A stretch of DNA of 64,000 bases from Bacillus sp. FJAT-26390 (GCF_001682865.1 NZ_MAQX01000022.1:124001-188000); one strand, 5' to 3'. Counted from the first letter of the stretch, positions 8,641 through 18,071 are shown. The notes: generated from the letters alone by a model not told the origin. Translations and numbers: made by a program.

Positions 8641-8799
8641 CTAGCCCTTGTCTTCTTCGTTCTCAGCGGCATAAGCGATAAGCGCGACATCCGAGCCATA
8701 GGCTTCAGTCAATTGCTGCTCCAGCTTGCGGATAGCATCCAGCGCATCGCTTTGACTATTCAGCTCGGCGATCCGATAATCCTTGTCCATCATGGTCAT
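8641..8799 (-). CDS. Small protein of unknown function (50-52 aa)
   Basis: A short gene whose product begins M(TM)MDKDYRIAELN, continues with an amphipathic helix DALDAIRKLEQQL, and ends acidic. A strong GGGAGGG lies upstream. ATGs at 8799, 8793 and 8790 are possible starts, and the latter two have the best spacing. It has no membrane segment. It ends just before the shared terminator, which supports it as a real gene. I do not recognise the family. Confidence 0.6.
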   Translation of the reverse strand: MTMMDKDYRIAELNSQSDALDAIRKLEQQLTEAYGSDVALIAYAAENEEDKG

Positions 8800-8955
8800 T
8801 CCCTCCCCTTCTGCTGCGGTTTTATTTGTAGAATGGGCTTTAAAGCATATTGCTATACGCGATAACTTAATTTGCGAGGCTTTATTTGCTCGATTTTATG
8901 GAATTGTTCTTTTGGCATGGGTCTAGTACACTAGAGCTGAATGACATAAAGGGAT

Positions 8956-10383
8956 GTGACATCATTGGATAATATTCGACTTCGAACTAACGCAAATCTA
9001 ACCACATACTTTAAGCGCATTAATTACTTATCGTACTTAGCGTTTGGGATGCTGGTTCTCTTTCTCACGTTATTCTCTTCCCTTTTGATCCCGCCGCAGC
9101 AAGCGCTCGCGCAGCCGGCTGCCAGTCAGACCTCTTTTGATCCGCATAAGCAGGTTGGCCACAATCATTCGGAATCGGCCGCGATAGAAGAGGGGATTAC
9201 GGTACAGCAGGTTTTATTTTTTGTGGTTCGAGCTGTTTATTATTTCGCATTTATGCTGGCAGCCGGCTTTATGCTGTGGTCCATCGCGTTTGCGGACCAA
9301 ACAAGCGACACTGCGCGCAAGCTGGCGAACAAATGGGGGATTTACACGCTGAGAGGACTGCTGCTTGCTGTCCTTGTATTCGTATTCGTCCATGTTAGCT
9401 ATTTGTTGAAAGGCTATGAAGGCGGCGACCAAAGCGAATGGATTCGCTTGCTTACGGAAACGGCGACCGGGCAATCATGGCTTGCTTTAATCGTGCTTTC
9501 GCTGCTTGGGTTTGTCGTTCTGAAATTAAATGATTCTTTCAAAATCATATGGGCACTGCTGCTTGCAGCGACGGAGAGCTTTAACGGACATGTGAATGCG
9601 CTCCCGAACAATACGTTTGCTATCGTGCTCGATTTTATACATATCGCAAGCTCTGCCCTCTGGGCAGGCGGCTTGCTGCTTCTGCTTTTGTTCTGGCGGA
9701 CTGACCGCAAGGAAGCTGGAAGATTTGCGGAACGTTTTACGAAAATAGCGTGGCTGACCATCTTGCTGCTTACGGTGAGCGGAACGCTGATGACGGTGCT
9801 TCTTCTGCCGTCATGGCGTTATTTGTATTATACGAATTGGGGCCTTATGCTGCTTGCCAAAGCGGTATTGGTTCTGTTCATCGGATGCGCTGGATTTCTG
9901 CTGCATAGGCGAGCAAAGCATGGGAGGCTGCCAAGCGGCAAGCTGCTGAAGCTGGACGGGCTATTAATGGGCACGGTGCTGATTATCGTAAGTGTTTTTA
10001 CATACGTTAGTCCTATTCCCGATACTGAGCCGTTTTCTTATCATCAAATGGGCGAGAAGATGCATTACACGATTGGGATTACGCCAAACGGACCCGGGCC
10101 TAACCGCATTTCGCTGAAGGTATGGCTGCCAGAGCAGCTTGGTGCTCCAACCTCCGTTCAACTGCTTCTGAGATCAATAGATCATCCGCAGCGCAAGGCG
10201 ATAGAGGTGCATTTATTAGGAGACAACGGCGAGGATTTTTTATCCTTCCCGGGTTTTATTGAGACGGATTATGCTGCGAGCAAGGTTGAGCTGCCAACGC
10301 GCGGCGAATGGACGGCAGAGCTTATCGTTACGGATCAGAGCGGCGCGGAAACGAAGCATCTCATCCCATTCCGCAATGATTAA
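8956..10383 (+). CDS. CopD-like membrane protein with C-terminal YtkA/FixH-like domain
   Basis: A roughly 472-475-residue integral membrane protein. A signal-like segment (residues about 24-52) is followed by a His-containing extracytoplasmic stretch (HKQVGHNHSE) and about eight hydrophobic segments, as in the copper resistance D (CopD) family of copper importers. The last 120 residues form a soluble beta-rich domain resembling YtkA/FixH-like domains fused to CopD in Bacillota (YcnJ-type). The start is GTG 8956 or TTG 8965; the AAAGGGA at 8948-8954 fits TTG better. It is the first gene of an apparent operon with a sensor kinase (22-base gap) and response regulator, which may sense envelope copper or redox state. 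Confidence 0.78.
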   Translation: MTSLDNIRLRTNANLTTYFKRINYLSYLAFGMLVLFLTLFSSLLIPPQQALAQPAASQTSFDPHKQVGHNHSESAAIEEGITVQQVLFFVVRAVYYFAFMLAAGFMLWSIAFADQTSDTARKLANKWGIYTLRGLLLAVLVFVFVHVSYLLKGYEGGDQSEWIRLLTETATGQSWLALIVLSLLGFVVLKLNDSFKIIWALLLAATESFNGHVNALPNNTFAIVLDFIHIASSALWAGGLLLLLLFWRTDRKEAGRFAERFTKIAWLTILLLTVSGTLMTVLLLPSWRYLYYTNWGLMLLAKAVLVLFIGCAGFLLHRRAKHGRLPSGKLLKLDGLLMGTVLIIVSVFTYVSPIPDTEPFSYHQMGEKMHYTIGITPNGPGPNRISLKVWLPEQLGAPTSVQLLLRSIDHPQRKAIEVHLLGDNGEDFLSFPGFIETDYAASKVELPTRGEWTAELIVTDQSGAETKHLIPFRND

Positions 10384-10405
10384 TGAGAGTTAGGAGGAGT
10401 AGGTC

Positions 10406-11263
10406 ATGTCTTATAAATGGTTAAAATGGCTCATCCTCTGGATTCCGACCGTCGCGATTGGCTTGTGGGAATATTTGCGCCACTCGCTCCTGCTTCCGTT
10501 TATTTCGATGGAGCTGGGCAATTTGCTTGCGCCAGTATTCGTGTTTCTCCTTACGCTTACGCTGCTGCGGGCGCTGTTTGCGAGGCTTGAGCAGATGCAG
10601 GAGACGCTGCAGCGTGAGCGAATTGTTAAGGCTGCGTTCGAGGAGAGGGAGCAGCTTGCGCGCGAGCTTCATGACGGCATCTCGCAATCGCTGTTTATGC
10701 TCTCGGTTAAGCTGGACAAGCTGGAGCGGGTGCAGACTGATGCGGATGCGCAGCAGACGACGGATCAGATTAGAAGGACGGTACGGCATGTCTATGATGA
10801 CGTGAGGCAGTCGATCGCTAATTTGCACAATTCCCCTCTTCCCGTGGATGTGTCTTGGATGCAGAGCATTCATCATTTAACGGAAGAAATGGAGCAGACA
10901 TGCGGCATACAAACGACGGTGAACTGGCAAGTGCAGGATGGTCTGCTCACTTATAAGCAGAAGGTAGAGCTGCTTGCCATTATGCGCGAAGCGCTTATGA
11001 ACGTGCAGAAGCACGCGAATGCAAAACATATCGTTATTCAAGGCGAAGGCAAGATCAGCCCTGACGGGAAGAAAAGCAGCTTCCGCTGCTCCATTCATGA
11101 TGATGGCATAGGCGCAGCCGAGGAGAAGCTTTTTGAAAAAGGAAAATACGGCGTCAGAATGATGCTCGATCGGGCGGAGGCCATGGGCTGGAGCGTGACG
11201 CTGCAGCAAGCGGAGCCGCAAGGCACTCTAGTCGAAATTAACGGTAGGAGCGAATCCAAATGA
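10406..11263 (+). CDS. Sensor histidine kinase (NarL/LiaS-type)
   Basis: A 285-residue membrane kinase. Two hydrophobic segments lie at about 7-20 and 38-57 with almost no extracytoplasmic loop, as in intramembrane-sensing kinases. The HisKA_3 box REQLARELHDGISQS puts the phospho-acceptor at His89. The HATPase domain shows the N-box EALMNVQKHANA and the G-box HDDGIGAAEE with GKYGVRMMLDRAEAMG. It has an AGGAGTAG site before ATG and overlaps the response regulator gene by four bases, so the two are translationally coupled partners. Confidence 0.9.
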   Translation: MSYKWLKWLILWIPTVAIGLWEYLRHSLLLPFISMELGNLLAPVFVFLLTLTLLRALFARLEQMQETLQRERIVKAAFEEREQLARELHDGISQSLFMLSVKLDKLERVQTDADAQQTTDQIRRTVRHVYDDVRQSIANLHNSPLPVDVSWMQSIHHLTEEMEQTCGIQTTVNWQVQDGLLTYKQKVELLAIMREALMNVQKHANAKHIVIQGEGKISPDGKKSSFRCSIHDDGIGAAEEKLFEKGKYGVRMMLDRAEAMGWSVTLQQAEPQGTLVEINGRSESK

Positions 11264-11964
11264 CAGGGCAAACGGCTCAGGTACGTGTTTTTTTGGTAGA
11301 CGATCATCCCCATGGAAGAGAAGGCATGCGCGATATTGTGATGAGCGATAACTCTTTTGACGTGGTAGGGGAAGCCGACAGCGGGGAAGCGGCGATAGCT
11401 GACATTCAACAATTAAAGCCTGATTTGGTGCTCATGGATATTAATATGCCGGGCATGGGCGGTCTTGAAGCGACGCAGCGGCTGAAGCTTCTTATGCCAT
11501 CGCTCAAGATTGTAATGGTTACGGTATCGGATGATATCACGCATCTATTTGAAGCCATCAAGCGCGGAGCACAGGGCTATCTGCTCAAAAATTTAGCGCC
11601 ATCCGCTTGGATGGAATATTTGCGCGCGATTTCGCTGGATGAAGCGCCGATGTCGAAGGAGCTGGCCTTCCGCTTGCTTCAGGAGTTCTCGGCAAGCAAG
11701 CCGCAGGAGGCGAAGCGGCCTACAAGCAAATTACAATCGCTGCATAAGGATGCCGACGTGATCACGACTCCGCTGACCGAACGGGAGAAAGAGGTGCTTG
11801 AGAGGGTTGCGACGGGAGCGTCTAACCGCGAGATCGCAGGCGAGCTTTGCCTATCCGAGCATACGGTCAAAAACCACCTCAAAAACATTTTGCAAAAGCT
11901 ACATCTCGATAATCGGGTGCAATTGACACGATACGCCTTTGAGCAAGGCATTGTCGAACCTTAA
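11260..11964 (+). CDS. NarL/FixJ-type response regulator
   Basis: A 234-residue response regulator. The receiver domain has the acidic pair in FLVDDHP (residues 11-17), phospho-acceptor Asp60 in LVLMDINMPGMGG, and the switch and lysine region (TVSDD, GYLLKN). A C-terminal LuxR-type helix-turn-helix LTEREKEVLERVATG followed by SNREIAGELCLSEHTVKNH binds DNA. It is encoded with its kinase and a CopD-like gene; the regulon is not evident. Confidence 0.92.
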   Translation: MTGQTAQVRVFLVDDHPHGREGMRDIVMSDNSFDVVGEADSGEAAIADIQQLKPDLVLMDINMPGMGGLEATQRLKLLMPSLKIVMVTVSDDITHLFEAIKRGAQGYLLKNLAPSAWMEYLRAISLDEAPMSKELAFRLLQEFSASKPQEAKRPTSKLQSLHKDADVITTPLTEREKEVLERVATGASNREIAGELCLSEHTVKNHLKNILQKLHLDNRVQLTRYAFEQGIVEP

Positions 11965-11971
11965 AAGAGCA

Positions 11972-12046
11972 TGTCGAAGCGGCATTTGAATCTATTCGAC
12001 AGGATCAGCAGGATTCGTACAAATTTCGTAGAACTACTAGATTTGT
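11972..12046. repeat. Two inverted repeats between the response regulator and the anti-sigma-like gene
   Basis: TGTCGAA (11972-11978) pairs with TTCGACA (11995-12001). ACAAAT (12019-12024) pairs with ATTTGT (12041-12046). Neither has a T run, so they may be operators or weak terminators. They separate the two-component operon from the partner-switch and eCIS block. Confidence 0.4.
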
Positions 12047-12097
12047 AACCTATGAGCCTCAGAGCGGACAAGTCAGATTCAAATTGGGGGGTAGTGA

Positions 12098-12565
12098 ATG
12101 TCTAAAGATTGGCAATTTCCCATCGATCGTGAAATAAAGCTTTGCAATCGCATAGATGAGCTTCAGCGCTTGAATGAAGGGCTCGAAGAAATCGGAGCTG
12201 AAGTTGGCTGGACGGAGCGCACGGTTCTTGATCTGTCTCTGGCCTGTGAGGAACTTGTCGTCAATATCGTAAATTACGGCTTCCCATCAGGAGGAGAGCA
12301 TCATATTGCCGTCTTGATCCAAGCGTCTCCGAGCAGTGTCGAAGTGAAAATAGAAGACGGAGGAGTACCCTTTAACCCATTGCAGGAAGCGGATCCGCTG
12401 GCGCTGCTAGAGCTTGAGCTGGAGGATCGTCCAATCGGGGGATTGGGTATTTTTTTTGTCAAACGATTAATGGACGACATTCATTATGAATATGCGGGAG
12501 GCCTTAATCGCTTTCGCATGCGCAAGCATTTTGGCTTTAAGGAAGATAATGACGATCACGGGTAA
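12098..12565 (+). CDS. RsbW-like anti-sigma / serine kinase (HATPase_c_2)
   Basis: A 155-residue GHKL-type ATPase like RsbW and SpoIIAB. The N-box is LACEELVVNIVNYGFP. The ATP-lid and G motifs are VKIEDGGVPFNP and GGLGIFFVKRLMDDI. Such proteins either sequester a partner (often a sigma factor) or phosphorylate a STAS antagonist. The next two genes encode a STAS protein and a PP2C phosphatase, completing a partner-switching module. No sigma factor gene is present in the window, so the output is unknown. A GGGGGGTAGTG site precedes ATG. The position immediately before the eCIS ATPase suggests control of that system. Confidence 0.88.
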   Translation: MSKDWQFPIDREIKLCNRIDELQRLNEGLEEIGAEVGWTERTVLDLSLACEELVVNIVNYGFPSGGEHHIAVLIQASPSSVEVKIEDGGVPFNPLQEADPLALLELELEDRPIGGLGIFFVKRLMDDIHYEYAGGLNRFRMRKHFGFKEDNDDHG

Positions 12566-12582
12566 GCGGGAGGATAAATAGA

Positions 12583-12927
12583 ATGAATATACAAGCAATA
12601 GAACAAAACGGCGTAACGATTATTCCGTTAGAGGGAAGATTGGACGGCAACAATGCGACGGTGGCGGAACAAGCCTTCCTGGCGCTTTTTGCCGAGGGAA
12701 AGCAGCAGTTTATATTTGATTTCACTAGTCTGCAATACATAAGCAGCGCGGGGCTTCGCGTTATTCTCGTGGCAGCTAAGAAGCTTAGAGCCTCCAAAGG
12801 CCGCATGGTATGCGCATGCTTAGGAGAGCAAGTGTACGATGTGTTCGAAATGTCCGGCTTTACGACGATTTTGGAAATGGCGGCAACGCGTGAAGAGGCG
12901 TTCGAGAAATTAGGAGCAAACGCATAA
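12583..12927 (+). CDS. STAS-domain anti-sigma factor antagonist
   Basis: A 114-residue single STAS domain (RsbV/SpoIIAA type). The conserved region FDFTSLQYISSAGLRV carries the phosphorylatable serine (Ser54 or Ser55). The unphosphorylated form would bind the RsbW-like kinase encoded 17 bases upstream and release its target. The dephosphorylating enzyme is encoded next. The GGGAGGA site is clear. Confidence 0.92.
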   Translation: MNIQAIEQNGVTIIPLEGRLDGNNATVAEQAFLALFAEGKQQFIFDFTSLQYISSAGLRVILVAAKKLRASKGRMVCACLGEQVYDVFEMSGFTTILEMAATREEAFEKLGANA

Positions 12928-12964
12928 TGACTTTTCAGCTGATGCTAGAAAGGCGGTACCGATC

Positions 12965-14200
12965 TTGTCCGTAATCTATTTAATTATCGGTGCAGCGAGC
13001 CTCGGTGCAGCGGCATATTTGTTCATCCACAACCGTCGTCTTGCCGCTAAGCTAAAGCGTGCGGAGATGCTGTTTGATTTGAGTGCGCAGGTCCACTCCT
13101 CGCTTCATAAGCCTGAGCTTCTAAACTCGGTGAACGAAGCGGCTAAGAGGCTGGTTTTTGCCGAGGAGGCAGCCGTCGGGCTTGCAGATGACGGCGACGA
13201 TGCTCTGGGACAAAATAGAATGCTAGAGGCGCGCGCCATAAGCGGCAGAGCGCAAGGCGAAACCGTCACCGTCCCCATGATTGCGAGAGGCCGCACGGTT
13301 GGCGTCCTGCAAGCTGCCGGGAAGAGCGGAGGAACGCCGTTCAGCGATTCCGATATCGAGACGCTGACCAAATTCGCGGGACCGCTGGCGCTGGCGCTTG
13401 ATAACGCGAGGCTCTACGAAGCGCTTGAGGAATCGGTTAACGAGCTGCAAATCGCAACGGCGCTCAAGGACCGCTTGGAGAATGAGCTCCAGATCGCAGG
13501 AAGCATCCAGTTGAGCTTCCTTCCAACAACGATGCCCTCCGCGAATGAGCCCTTTGATGTCTGTGCGCTGCTGAAATCAGCGAAAGAAGTAGGGGGCGAC
13601 TTCTATAACTTTTTCAAAATCGATGAGGAGCATCTGTTTTTTACGCTTGGGGACGTATCGGATAAAGGGATTCCGGCTGCGTTGTTTATGGCGATGACGC
13701 TATCGTTAATCAAAGGGAAAATGAATTCGAACCTATCGCCGGGCGAGCTCTTGGAGAAGGTGAACGACGAGCTTTGCACGGATAATGCGCAGCTGTTTGC
13801 GACGATCGTATGCGGCGTGCTGAATATTTCGACTGGAGAAGTCGTATTGAGCGATGGCGGGCATTGCACCCCTTATATTGTGAAGGCGGATGGAACGGTG
13901 CTTCCGATTAAGCTGCCGAAGGGCATTCCGCTAGGCTCCTTCCCTGAATTTACCTATAGAGACCAAACGATCGCTTTAGACCGCGGCGACCGTTTCGTCC
14001 TTTATACCGATGGCATTACCGAAGCGGAGAACGCGCTTCAGGAGCAATATTCAACGAATCGTTTACAGCAGTTTTTATCACAGACGTCGGGCTACTCCAG
14101 CGCCGAAATTATTGATGCGCTGTTAATGGATGTCTTTATGTTCGCGGACGGAGCGCCTCAATCCGACGACATTGCGGTTCTCTGCCTCATGCGCCGCTAA
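12965..14200 (+). CDS. GAF-domain PP2C serine phosphatase (RsbU/SpoIIE type)
   Basis: A 411-residue protein with an N-terminal hydrophobic anchor (residues 2-20), a GAF-like sensor domain at about 35-150, a short coiled linker, and a SpoIIE/PP2C phosphatase domain. Metal-binding motifs are EVGGDFYNFF, LGDVSDKGIPAALFM, LSDGGHCTPY, LYTDGITEAEN and QSDDIAVL. It should dephosphorylate the STAS protein upstream when its GAF domain or membrane anchor senses a signal. The start is TTG 12965 after AAAGGCGGT. It lies 31 bases before the eCIS ATPase gene in the same direction, which suggests co-transcription. Confidence 0.9.
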   Translation: MSVIYLIIGAASLGAAAYLFIHNRRLAAKLKRAEMLFDLSAQVHSSLHKPELLNSVNEAAKRLVFAEEAAVGLADDGDDALGQNRMLEARAISGRAQGETVTVPMIARGRTVGVLQAAGKSGGTPFSDSDIETLTKFAGPLALALDNARLYEALEESVNELQIATALKDRLENELQIAGSIQLSFLPTTMPSANEPFDVCALLKSAKEVGGDFYNFFKIDEEHLFFTLGDVSDKGIPAALFMAMTLSLIKGKMNSNLSPGELLEKVNDELCTDNAQLFATIVCGVLNISTGEVVLSDGGHCTPYIVKADGTVLPIKLPKGIPLGSFPEFTYRDQTIALDRGDRFVLYTDGITEAENALQEQYSTNRLQQFLSQTSGYSSAEIIDALLMDVFMFADGAPQSDDIAVLCLMRR

Positions 14201-14231
14201 GCGCAATGCCTACCGATAAGGGTGATTCATC

Positions 14232-16415
14232 ATGCGAATATACGAAACAGGAAAAGATTATTTACTAGACGAGCTGGCTGTATTGGAGAAGGGGATGCGT
14301 CTTCTTCTTGCCGATTTTGAGAGCAAGGAGATCGATGGACAGACCCCCATGTCGATGCGCGGGCTGATCGTTAGTGCAGCGGATATCGAACGTTCGCTCC
14401 AAGAGAATGAATATCGTGAGGATGAGGATGTGCTTGCCGAATACAGGCAGGCTCGTCTGGAAGAAGAGCGGCAATTTGCGCTAATTATCCAAGGCAGCAT
14501 AAGCGAAGGGAGAAGGCTCCCGTTCGCTTATTTGTCATGGCGCCTAGGGCTCTCAGCATGGGAGCGGCGCTGCGTGCTGCTTTGCCTTGCCGCGGAGCTT
14601 GATTCCCGCTATGAAAGCTGGTTCGGCTATTTAAATGATGATGTGACTTTAAGGATGCCTACCGCTGAGCTTGCGCTTCGGTTGCTCGGAGATTCGGAGG
14701 AGGAGATTTCCTTCGCGCGTCCGATGCTCGCTGGTTATTCGACCCTTGGCAGATTCGTGCTCCGGTCCGATAAAGCGGCGGCCGCATCTGAGCGCAGCTC
14801 GCTCAAGCAGCCGCTGCGGCTGGATTCTCGCATCATTTCTTATTTGCTGGAAACCGAATCGCTAGATTCGCGAATTGCTGCCATTTGCAAGCTTTATGAC
14901 ACCGATGAGCCGGCTCGCCATTTGGAATTTGATCTTGAGCTGCAAGAAAGCTTAAGGCATGCTGTACGACTGGAACGTGCTCGAGATGTGAAGGGAATAC
15001 TGCCGTTTATTCAGCTACGCGGCGCCTCGGGATCGGGAAAAAAGCTGCATGCCAGACATCTGGCAGCAGCGCATGAGCAGCCGCTGCTGCTCGTAAAGCT
15101 TGATAGGCTTACAAGAGATGGCGATGCAGCGGAGGAGCAGCTTAAGCATATCGTGCGCGAAGCGCTCCTTCTGGGTGCAATGCTCTGCTTTGACGAAGGC
15201 GACAGCGAGGCTGTAACAGCAGAGGGATGGCCGCCGCAGCAAGAGCGGATCCGAGCGGCAATGAACTCGTATGCGGAATTATCTAGGCTGCCGGCAGTGC
15301 TATGGCTGACGAGGATGGAGCGACGTCCATCGCAGCTTCCGCTGCCTCAAGCAGCTGCTTTGATCAATCAGGACATTCGTATCCCTCCTGCAGAAGTACG
15401 CTTGCTTTTATGGCAGCGCTGCAGTGACGAACGAGCGGATCAGGAGCTGCTTAAGCGCGTGGCAGATAAATATGCCTTTACCGCCGGGCAGATCGCGGGA
15501 ATGAGCAAGCAAGCAGAGCGGCTGGCGCGCAGAAATAATCGCGTTGCTCCGACGCTTGAAGATTATGCTTCCGCTTCGAGGTCGCAGGTGCAGCATCGAT
15601 TGTCAGAGCTTGCGGAGAAGCAGAAGCTGATTCGGCAATGGGAGGATCTTGTCCTTCCGGATGAGCCGCTTGAGCTGCTGAAGGATGCTTGCAGCAGACA
15701 TAAATATAGCGAAACGGTCTTTAATCGCTGGGGCTTTGGCCAAAAGCTGCCTTACGGGAGAGGCTTAAGCATGCTGTTTGCTGGGCCGCCAGGCACGGGC
15801 AAGACGATGGCCGCTGAGGTTGTGGCGGGAGAATTAGGACTTGAGCTCTACCGGATCGATCTCTCGCGCGTCGTGAGCAAGTACATAGGCGAAACGGAGA
15901 AAAACTTGCGGGAGCTGTTTGCGGAAGCGGAAAATAGCGGCGCAATTCTATTTTTTGACGAGGGAGATTCATTGTTTGGCAAGCGGACGGAGGTTAAGGA
16001 TTCGAACGACCGGTTCGCGAACATGGAGGCGGCCTATTTGCTGCAGAGAATCGAGACCTTCGACGGCGTATCGATTTTGGCAACGAATTTATTGCAAAAT
16101 ATGGACGAGGCATTTTTGCGGAGAATGCAGGTCATCGTCAAGTTCCCGTTCCCGGACGCAGCGCAGCGCGAGCAAATTTTTCGCTCACTGCTGCCGAAGG
16201 AAGCGCCGCTTGACCCTGATTTGGACCTGCCGTTTCTCGCATCGCGCGTTGATGCATCCGGCGGCCATATTAAAAATATCGTTTTGTCGGCTGCTTTCAT
16301 GGCTGCCTCAGAGCAAGCTCCGATCAGTATGCGGCATATGGTAAAGGCGACTAGGCAGGAACTCCATAAAATGGGGAAAATTGTCGTTAAAGAGGCATTC
16401 GAACCATATAATTAA
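14232..16415 (+). CDS. eCIS AAA+ ATPase (Afp15/Pvc15-like)
   Basis: A 727-residue ATPase with two AAA+ modules. The first has a degenerate P-loop GASGSGKK (about 264-271, Lys in place of the usual Ser/Thr) and a CFDEGD Walker B remnant. The second is intact: GPPGTGKT (about 518), FFDEGDSLFG Walker B (about 572) and a paired-arginine RRMQ arginine-finger region (about 629). The N-terminal 230 residues are the helical domain typical of eCIS ATPases. Afp15-like ATPases are needed for particle assembly in Serratia antifeeding prophage and Photorhabdus virulence cassettes, perhaps by handling chaperoned tail or effector proteins. It opens the structural cluster. Confidence 0.88.
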   Translation: MRIYETGKDYLLDELAVLEKGMRLLLADFESKEIDGQTPMSMRGLIVSAADIERSLQENEYREDEDVLAEYRQARLEEERQFALIIQGSISEGRRLPFAYLSWRLGLSAWERRCVLLCLAAELDSRYESWFGYLNDDVTLRMPTAELALRLLGDSEEEISFARPMLAGYSTLGRFVLRSDKAAAASERSSLKQPLRLDSRIISYLLETESLDSRIAAICKLYDTDEPARHLEFDLELQESLRHAVRLERARDVKGILPFIQLRGASGSGKKLHARHLAAAHEQPLLLVKLDRLTRDGDAAEEQLKHIVREALLLGAMLCFDEGDSEAVTAEGWPPQQERIRAAMNSYAELSRLPAVLWLTRMERRPSQLPLPQAAALINQDIRIPPAEVRLLLWQRCSDERADQELLKRVADKYAFTAGQIAGMSKQAERLARRNNRVAPTLEDYASASRSQVQHRLSELAEKQKLIRQWEDLVLPDEPLELLKDACSRHKYSETVFNRWGFGQKLPYGRGLSMLFAGPPGTGKTMAAEVVAGELGLELYRIDLSRVVSKYIGETEKNLRELFAEAENSGAILFFDEGDSLFGKRTEVKDSNDRFANMEAAYLLQRIETFDGVSILATNLLQNMDEAFLRRMQVIVKFPFPDAAQREQIFRSLLPKEAPLDPDLDLPFLASRVDASGGHIKNIVLSAAFMAASEQAPISMRHMVKATRQELHKMGKIVVKEAFEPYN

Positions 16416-16509
16416 CAGTGGAATTGTTCAAAATCTCAAAACATTTTCTAGTGAAAATATGAATGTTGTGTAATCCGAGTTGAATTGACAAAAAATGAGC
16501 AATTTTGCG

Positions 16510-16538
16510 TAGTCAATTGGTAGTAGAGGAGATATAAT
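16510..16538 (+). promoter_or_regulatory. Probable promoter for the eCIS structural genes
   Basis: TATAAT (16533-16538) is a perfect -10 box. TAGTCA (16510-16515, 4 of 6 matches) is spaced by 17 bases. It sits in the 177-base gap after the ATPase gene and could drive the structural genes separately. Confidence 0.5.
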
Positions 16539-16592
16539 AGAGTTCGTAATAGAAATAGGCATGCCATTATGGTTTTGGGGAGTGATAGGCTA

Positions 16593-17171
16593 ATGGGAGG
16601 ATATACGGTCATTGCGGATTTAGGAGCCAGTCTGCTGCGCTTGCTACGCGATCATCTTACGCCTGACCCAGTGCCGCGTCCTGACCTGATTGGCATGGCT
16701 TCGCCCCGTGATGCGGGCGATCTGGCGCTTTCCTTATTTTTGTTCAACGTGAAGGAAAATGGCGAAGCGCGCCGGACGGGCATGGTGGATCGCGGAGGCG
16801 TACTCCAATATCCGCCGCAGGCGCTGGATTTTTATTTTATGATGACAGCGCATTCTAATGCCGACCGATTGACGCGCTCACTGGATGAGCATCGCATATT
16901 AGGCCGAGCGATGCAGGTGCTATACGATAACGCCGTGCTTAGCGGTCCTTATCTGGAAGGCACGCTTGCCGAGAGCAGCGGTTCGATAAGGCTGACGCTT
17001 GCCAGCATGGAGGGCGAAGAGCTGATGAAGCTGTGGCAGTTCGGCGATTTGCCGTACAAGCTGTCTGTCGTTTACCGGGTTGGTCCTGTCATGCTTGATT
17101 CCAATCGCGTAAAGCCTGTTTCGCGTGTCGTCGAGCGTCATATTGTGCTAGAAGAAAAAGGCGGTGGCTAA
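16593..17171 (+). CDS. DUF4255 protein, eCIS cap/terminator-like (Afp16/Pvc16 type)
   Basis: A 192-residue protein with the DUF4255 pattern: an N-terminal helix YTVIADLGASLLRLLRDHL, a PRDAGDLALSLFLFNV beta region, the LDFYFMMTAHS motif and a DEHRILGRAMQVLYDN helix. DUF4255 domains occur in Afp16/Pvc16 proteins, which cap the tube and sheath in eCIS. An in-frame ATG exists at 16569, but GGGGAGTG (16575-16582) is correctly spaced for 16593 and family members start close to this point. It overlaps the next gene by eight bases. Confidence 0.85.
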   Translation: MGGYTVIADLGASLLRLLRDHLTPDPVPRPDLIGMASPRDAGDLALSLFLFNVKENGEARRTGMVDRGGVLQYPPQALDFYFMMTAHSNADRLTRSLDEHRILGRAMQVLYDNAVLSGPYLEGTLAESSGSIRLTLASMEGEELMKLWQFGDLPYKLSVVYRVGPVMLDSNRVKPVSRVVERHIVLEEKGGG

Positions 17172-17964
17172 TTTGTCACAGCTTCGTTCCACATCCATTA
17201 CACGCTGTTCGCTTGTTGTCTCACCAATCGACGTATGGACAAGACGGCTTCCTGCGCCCTCTGCGCTGATCGTCTTGCTTGAAGGCGTCCATTCCAAACC
17301 CATTCGGAAGCCCGATGGGACCTACTTGTTTCTTGATTTATCGCCGGGCAGCTACCTGCTCACGATTACCTCACCTGCTTTTATACCCTACCAGCAAATA
17401 ATTGAAACAGCTTCTCTACCACCATTAAACCCAATTGTAACCGTTCCGCTTTTGCCTAGTCCCGGCTACGCTTACCCGGCAGCCTCGACAGCTATTGCCT
17501 TTGCCTTAAATGATGCTTCCGGCACGCCGTGCGCTGGCGTCAAGGTATGGGCTTATGCGAGCGAGGATACATCGGCTAGAGGCCGGATATCCCAAGACTT
17601 GCTGCCAGCCGGAGCAGATACGGCCATGATCGGTTTATTGCAAGGACAGACGGTTGCCGGCGAGAGCCTGCTGCTGCGAGGCCAGGGGATGGAAGAGCTT
17701 GTACGGGTAGCAGAAGTATTGCATGGAGGCGGTATTCGTCTCGAGCAGCCAGTCAAAGGAAGCTACCGAAGAGGTGCTGCGCTGCTTCCGGCAGTCGATA
17801 CGAGAAGCGCACATAACGGCATTGTCATACTCCCGTTTCGAGGAACGCTGCCGCGCAGCTTTGCGGTTAAAGCGTTTGCAGAGAGCGAGAGCAGCAATGC
17901 CTCGGCCGAGCTGACAGCGCGCGCCGGAGAAGTTATAACCGCGCAGTCCTTAACTCTTCACTAG
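17164..17964 (+). CDS. eCIS-associated protein with Ig/carboxypeptidase-regulatory-like fold
   Basis: A 266-residue soluble protein starting with GTG inside the end of the DUF4255 gene. Residues about 20-90 read as a seven-stranded transthyretin-like or carboxypeptidase-regulatory domain, with the signature YLFLDLSPGSYLLTITSPAF. The rest is beta-rich, perhaps a second related domain (YRRGAALLPAV, FRGTLPRSFAVKAFA). There is no signal peptide. Its fixed place between the cap-like and sheath genes suggests a structural accessory role at the distal end, but I know no assigned function. Confidence 0.6.
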   Translation: MANLSQLRSTSITRCSLVVSPIDVWTRRLPAPSALIVLLEGVHSKPIRKPDGTYLFLDLSPGSYLLTITSPAFIPYQQIIETASLPPLNPIVTVPLLPSPGYAYPAASTAIAFALNDASGTPCAGVKVWAYASEDTSARGRISQDLLPAGADTAMIGLLQGQTVAGESLLLRGQGMEELVRVAEVLHGGGIRLEQPVKGSYRRGAALLPAVDTRSAHNGIVILPFRGTLPRSFAVKAFAESESSNASAELTARAGEVITAQSLTLH

Positions 17965-18071
17965 AAGAAGGTAGAGCAGACTGCCGCATTCCAATTGGTC
18001 TTGGGGTTGATGCAGGAGAATTATGCCTGCCGTTACCTAATACATAAATAGATTCAGAGAGGAGATCACAC

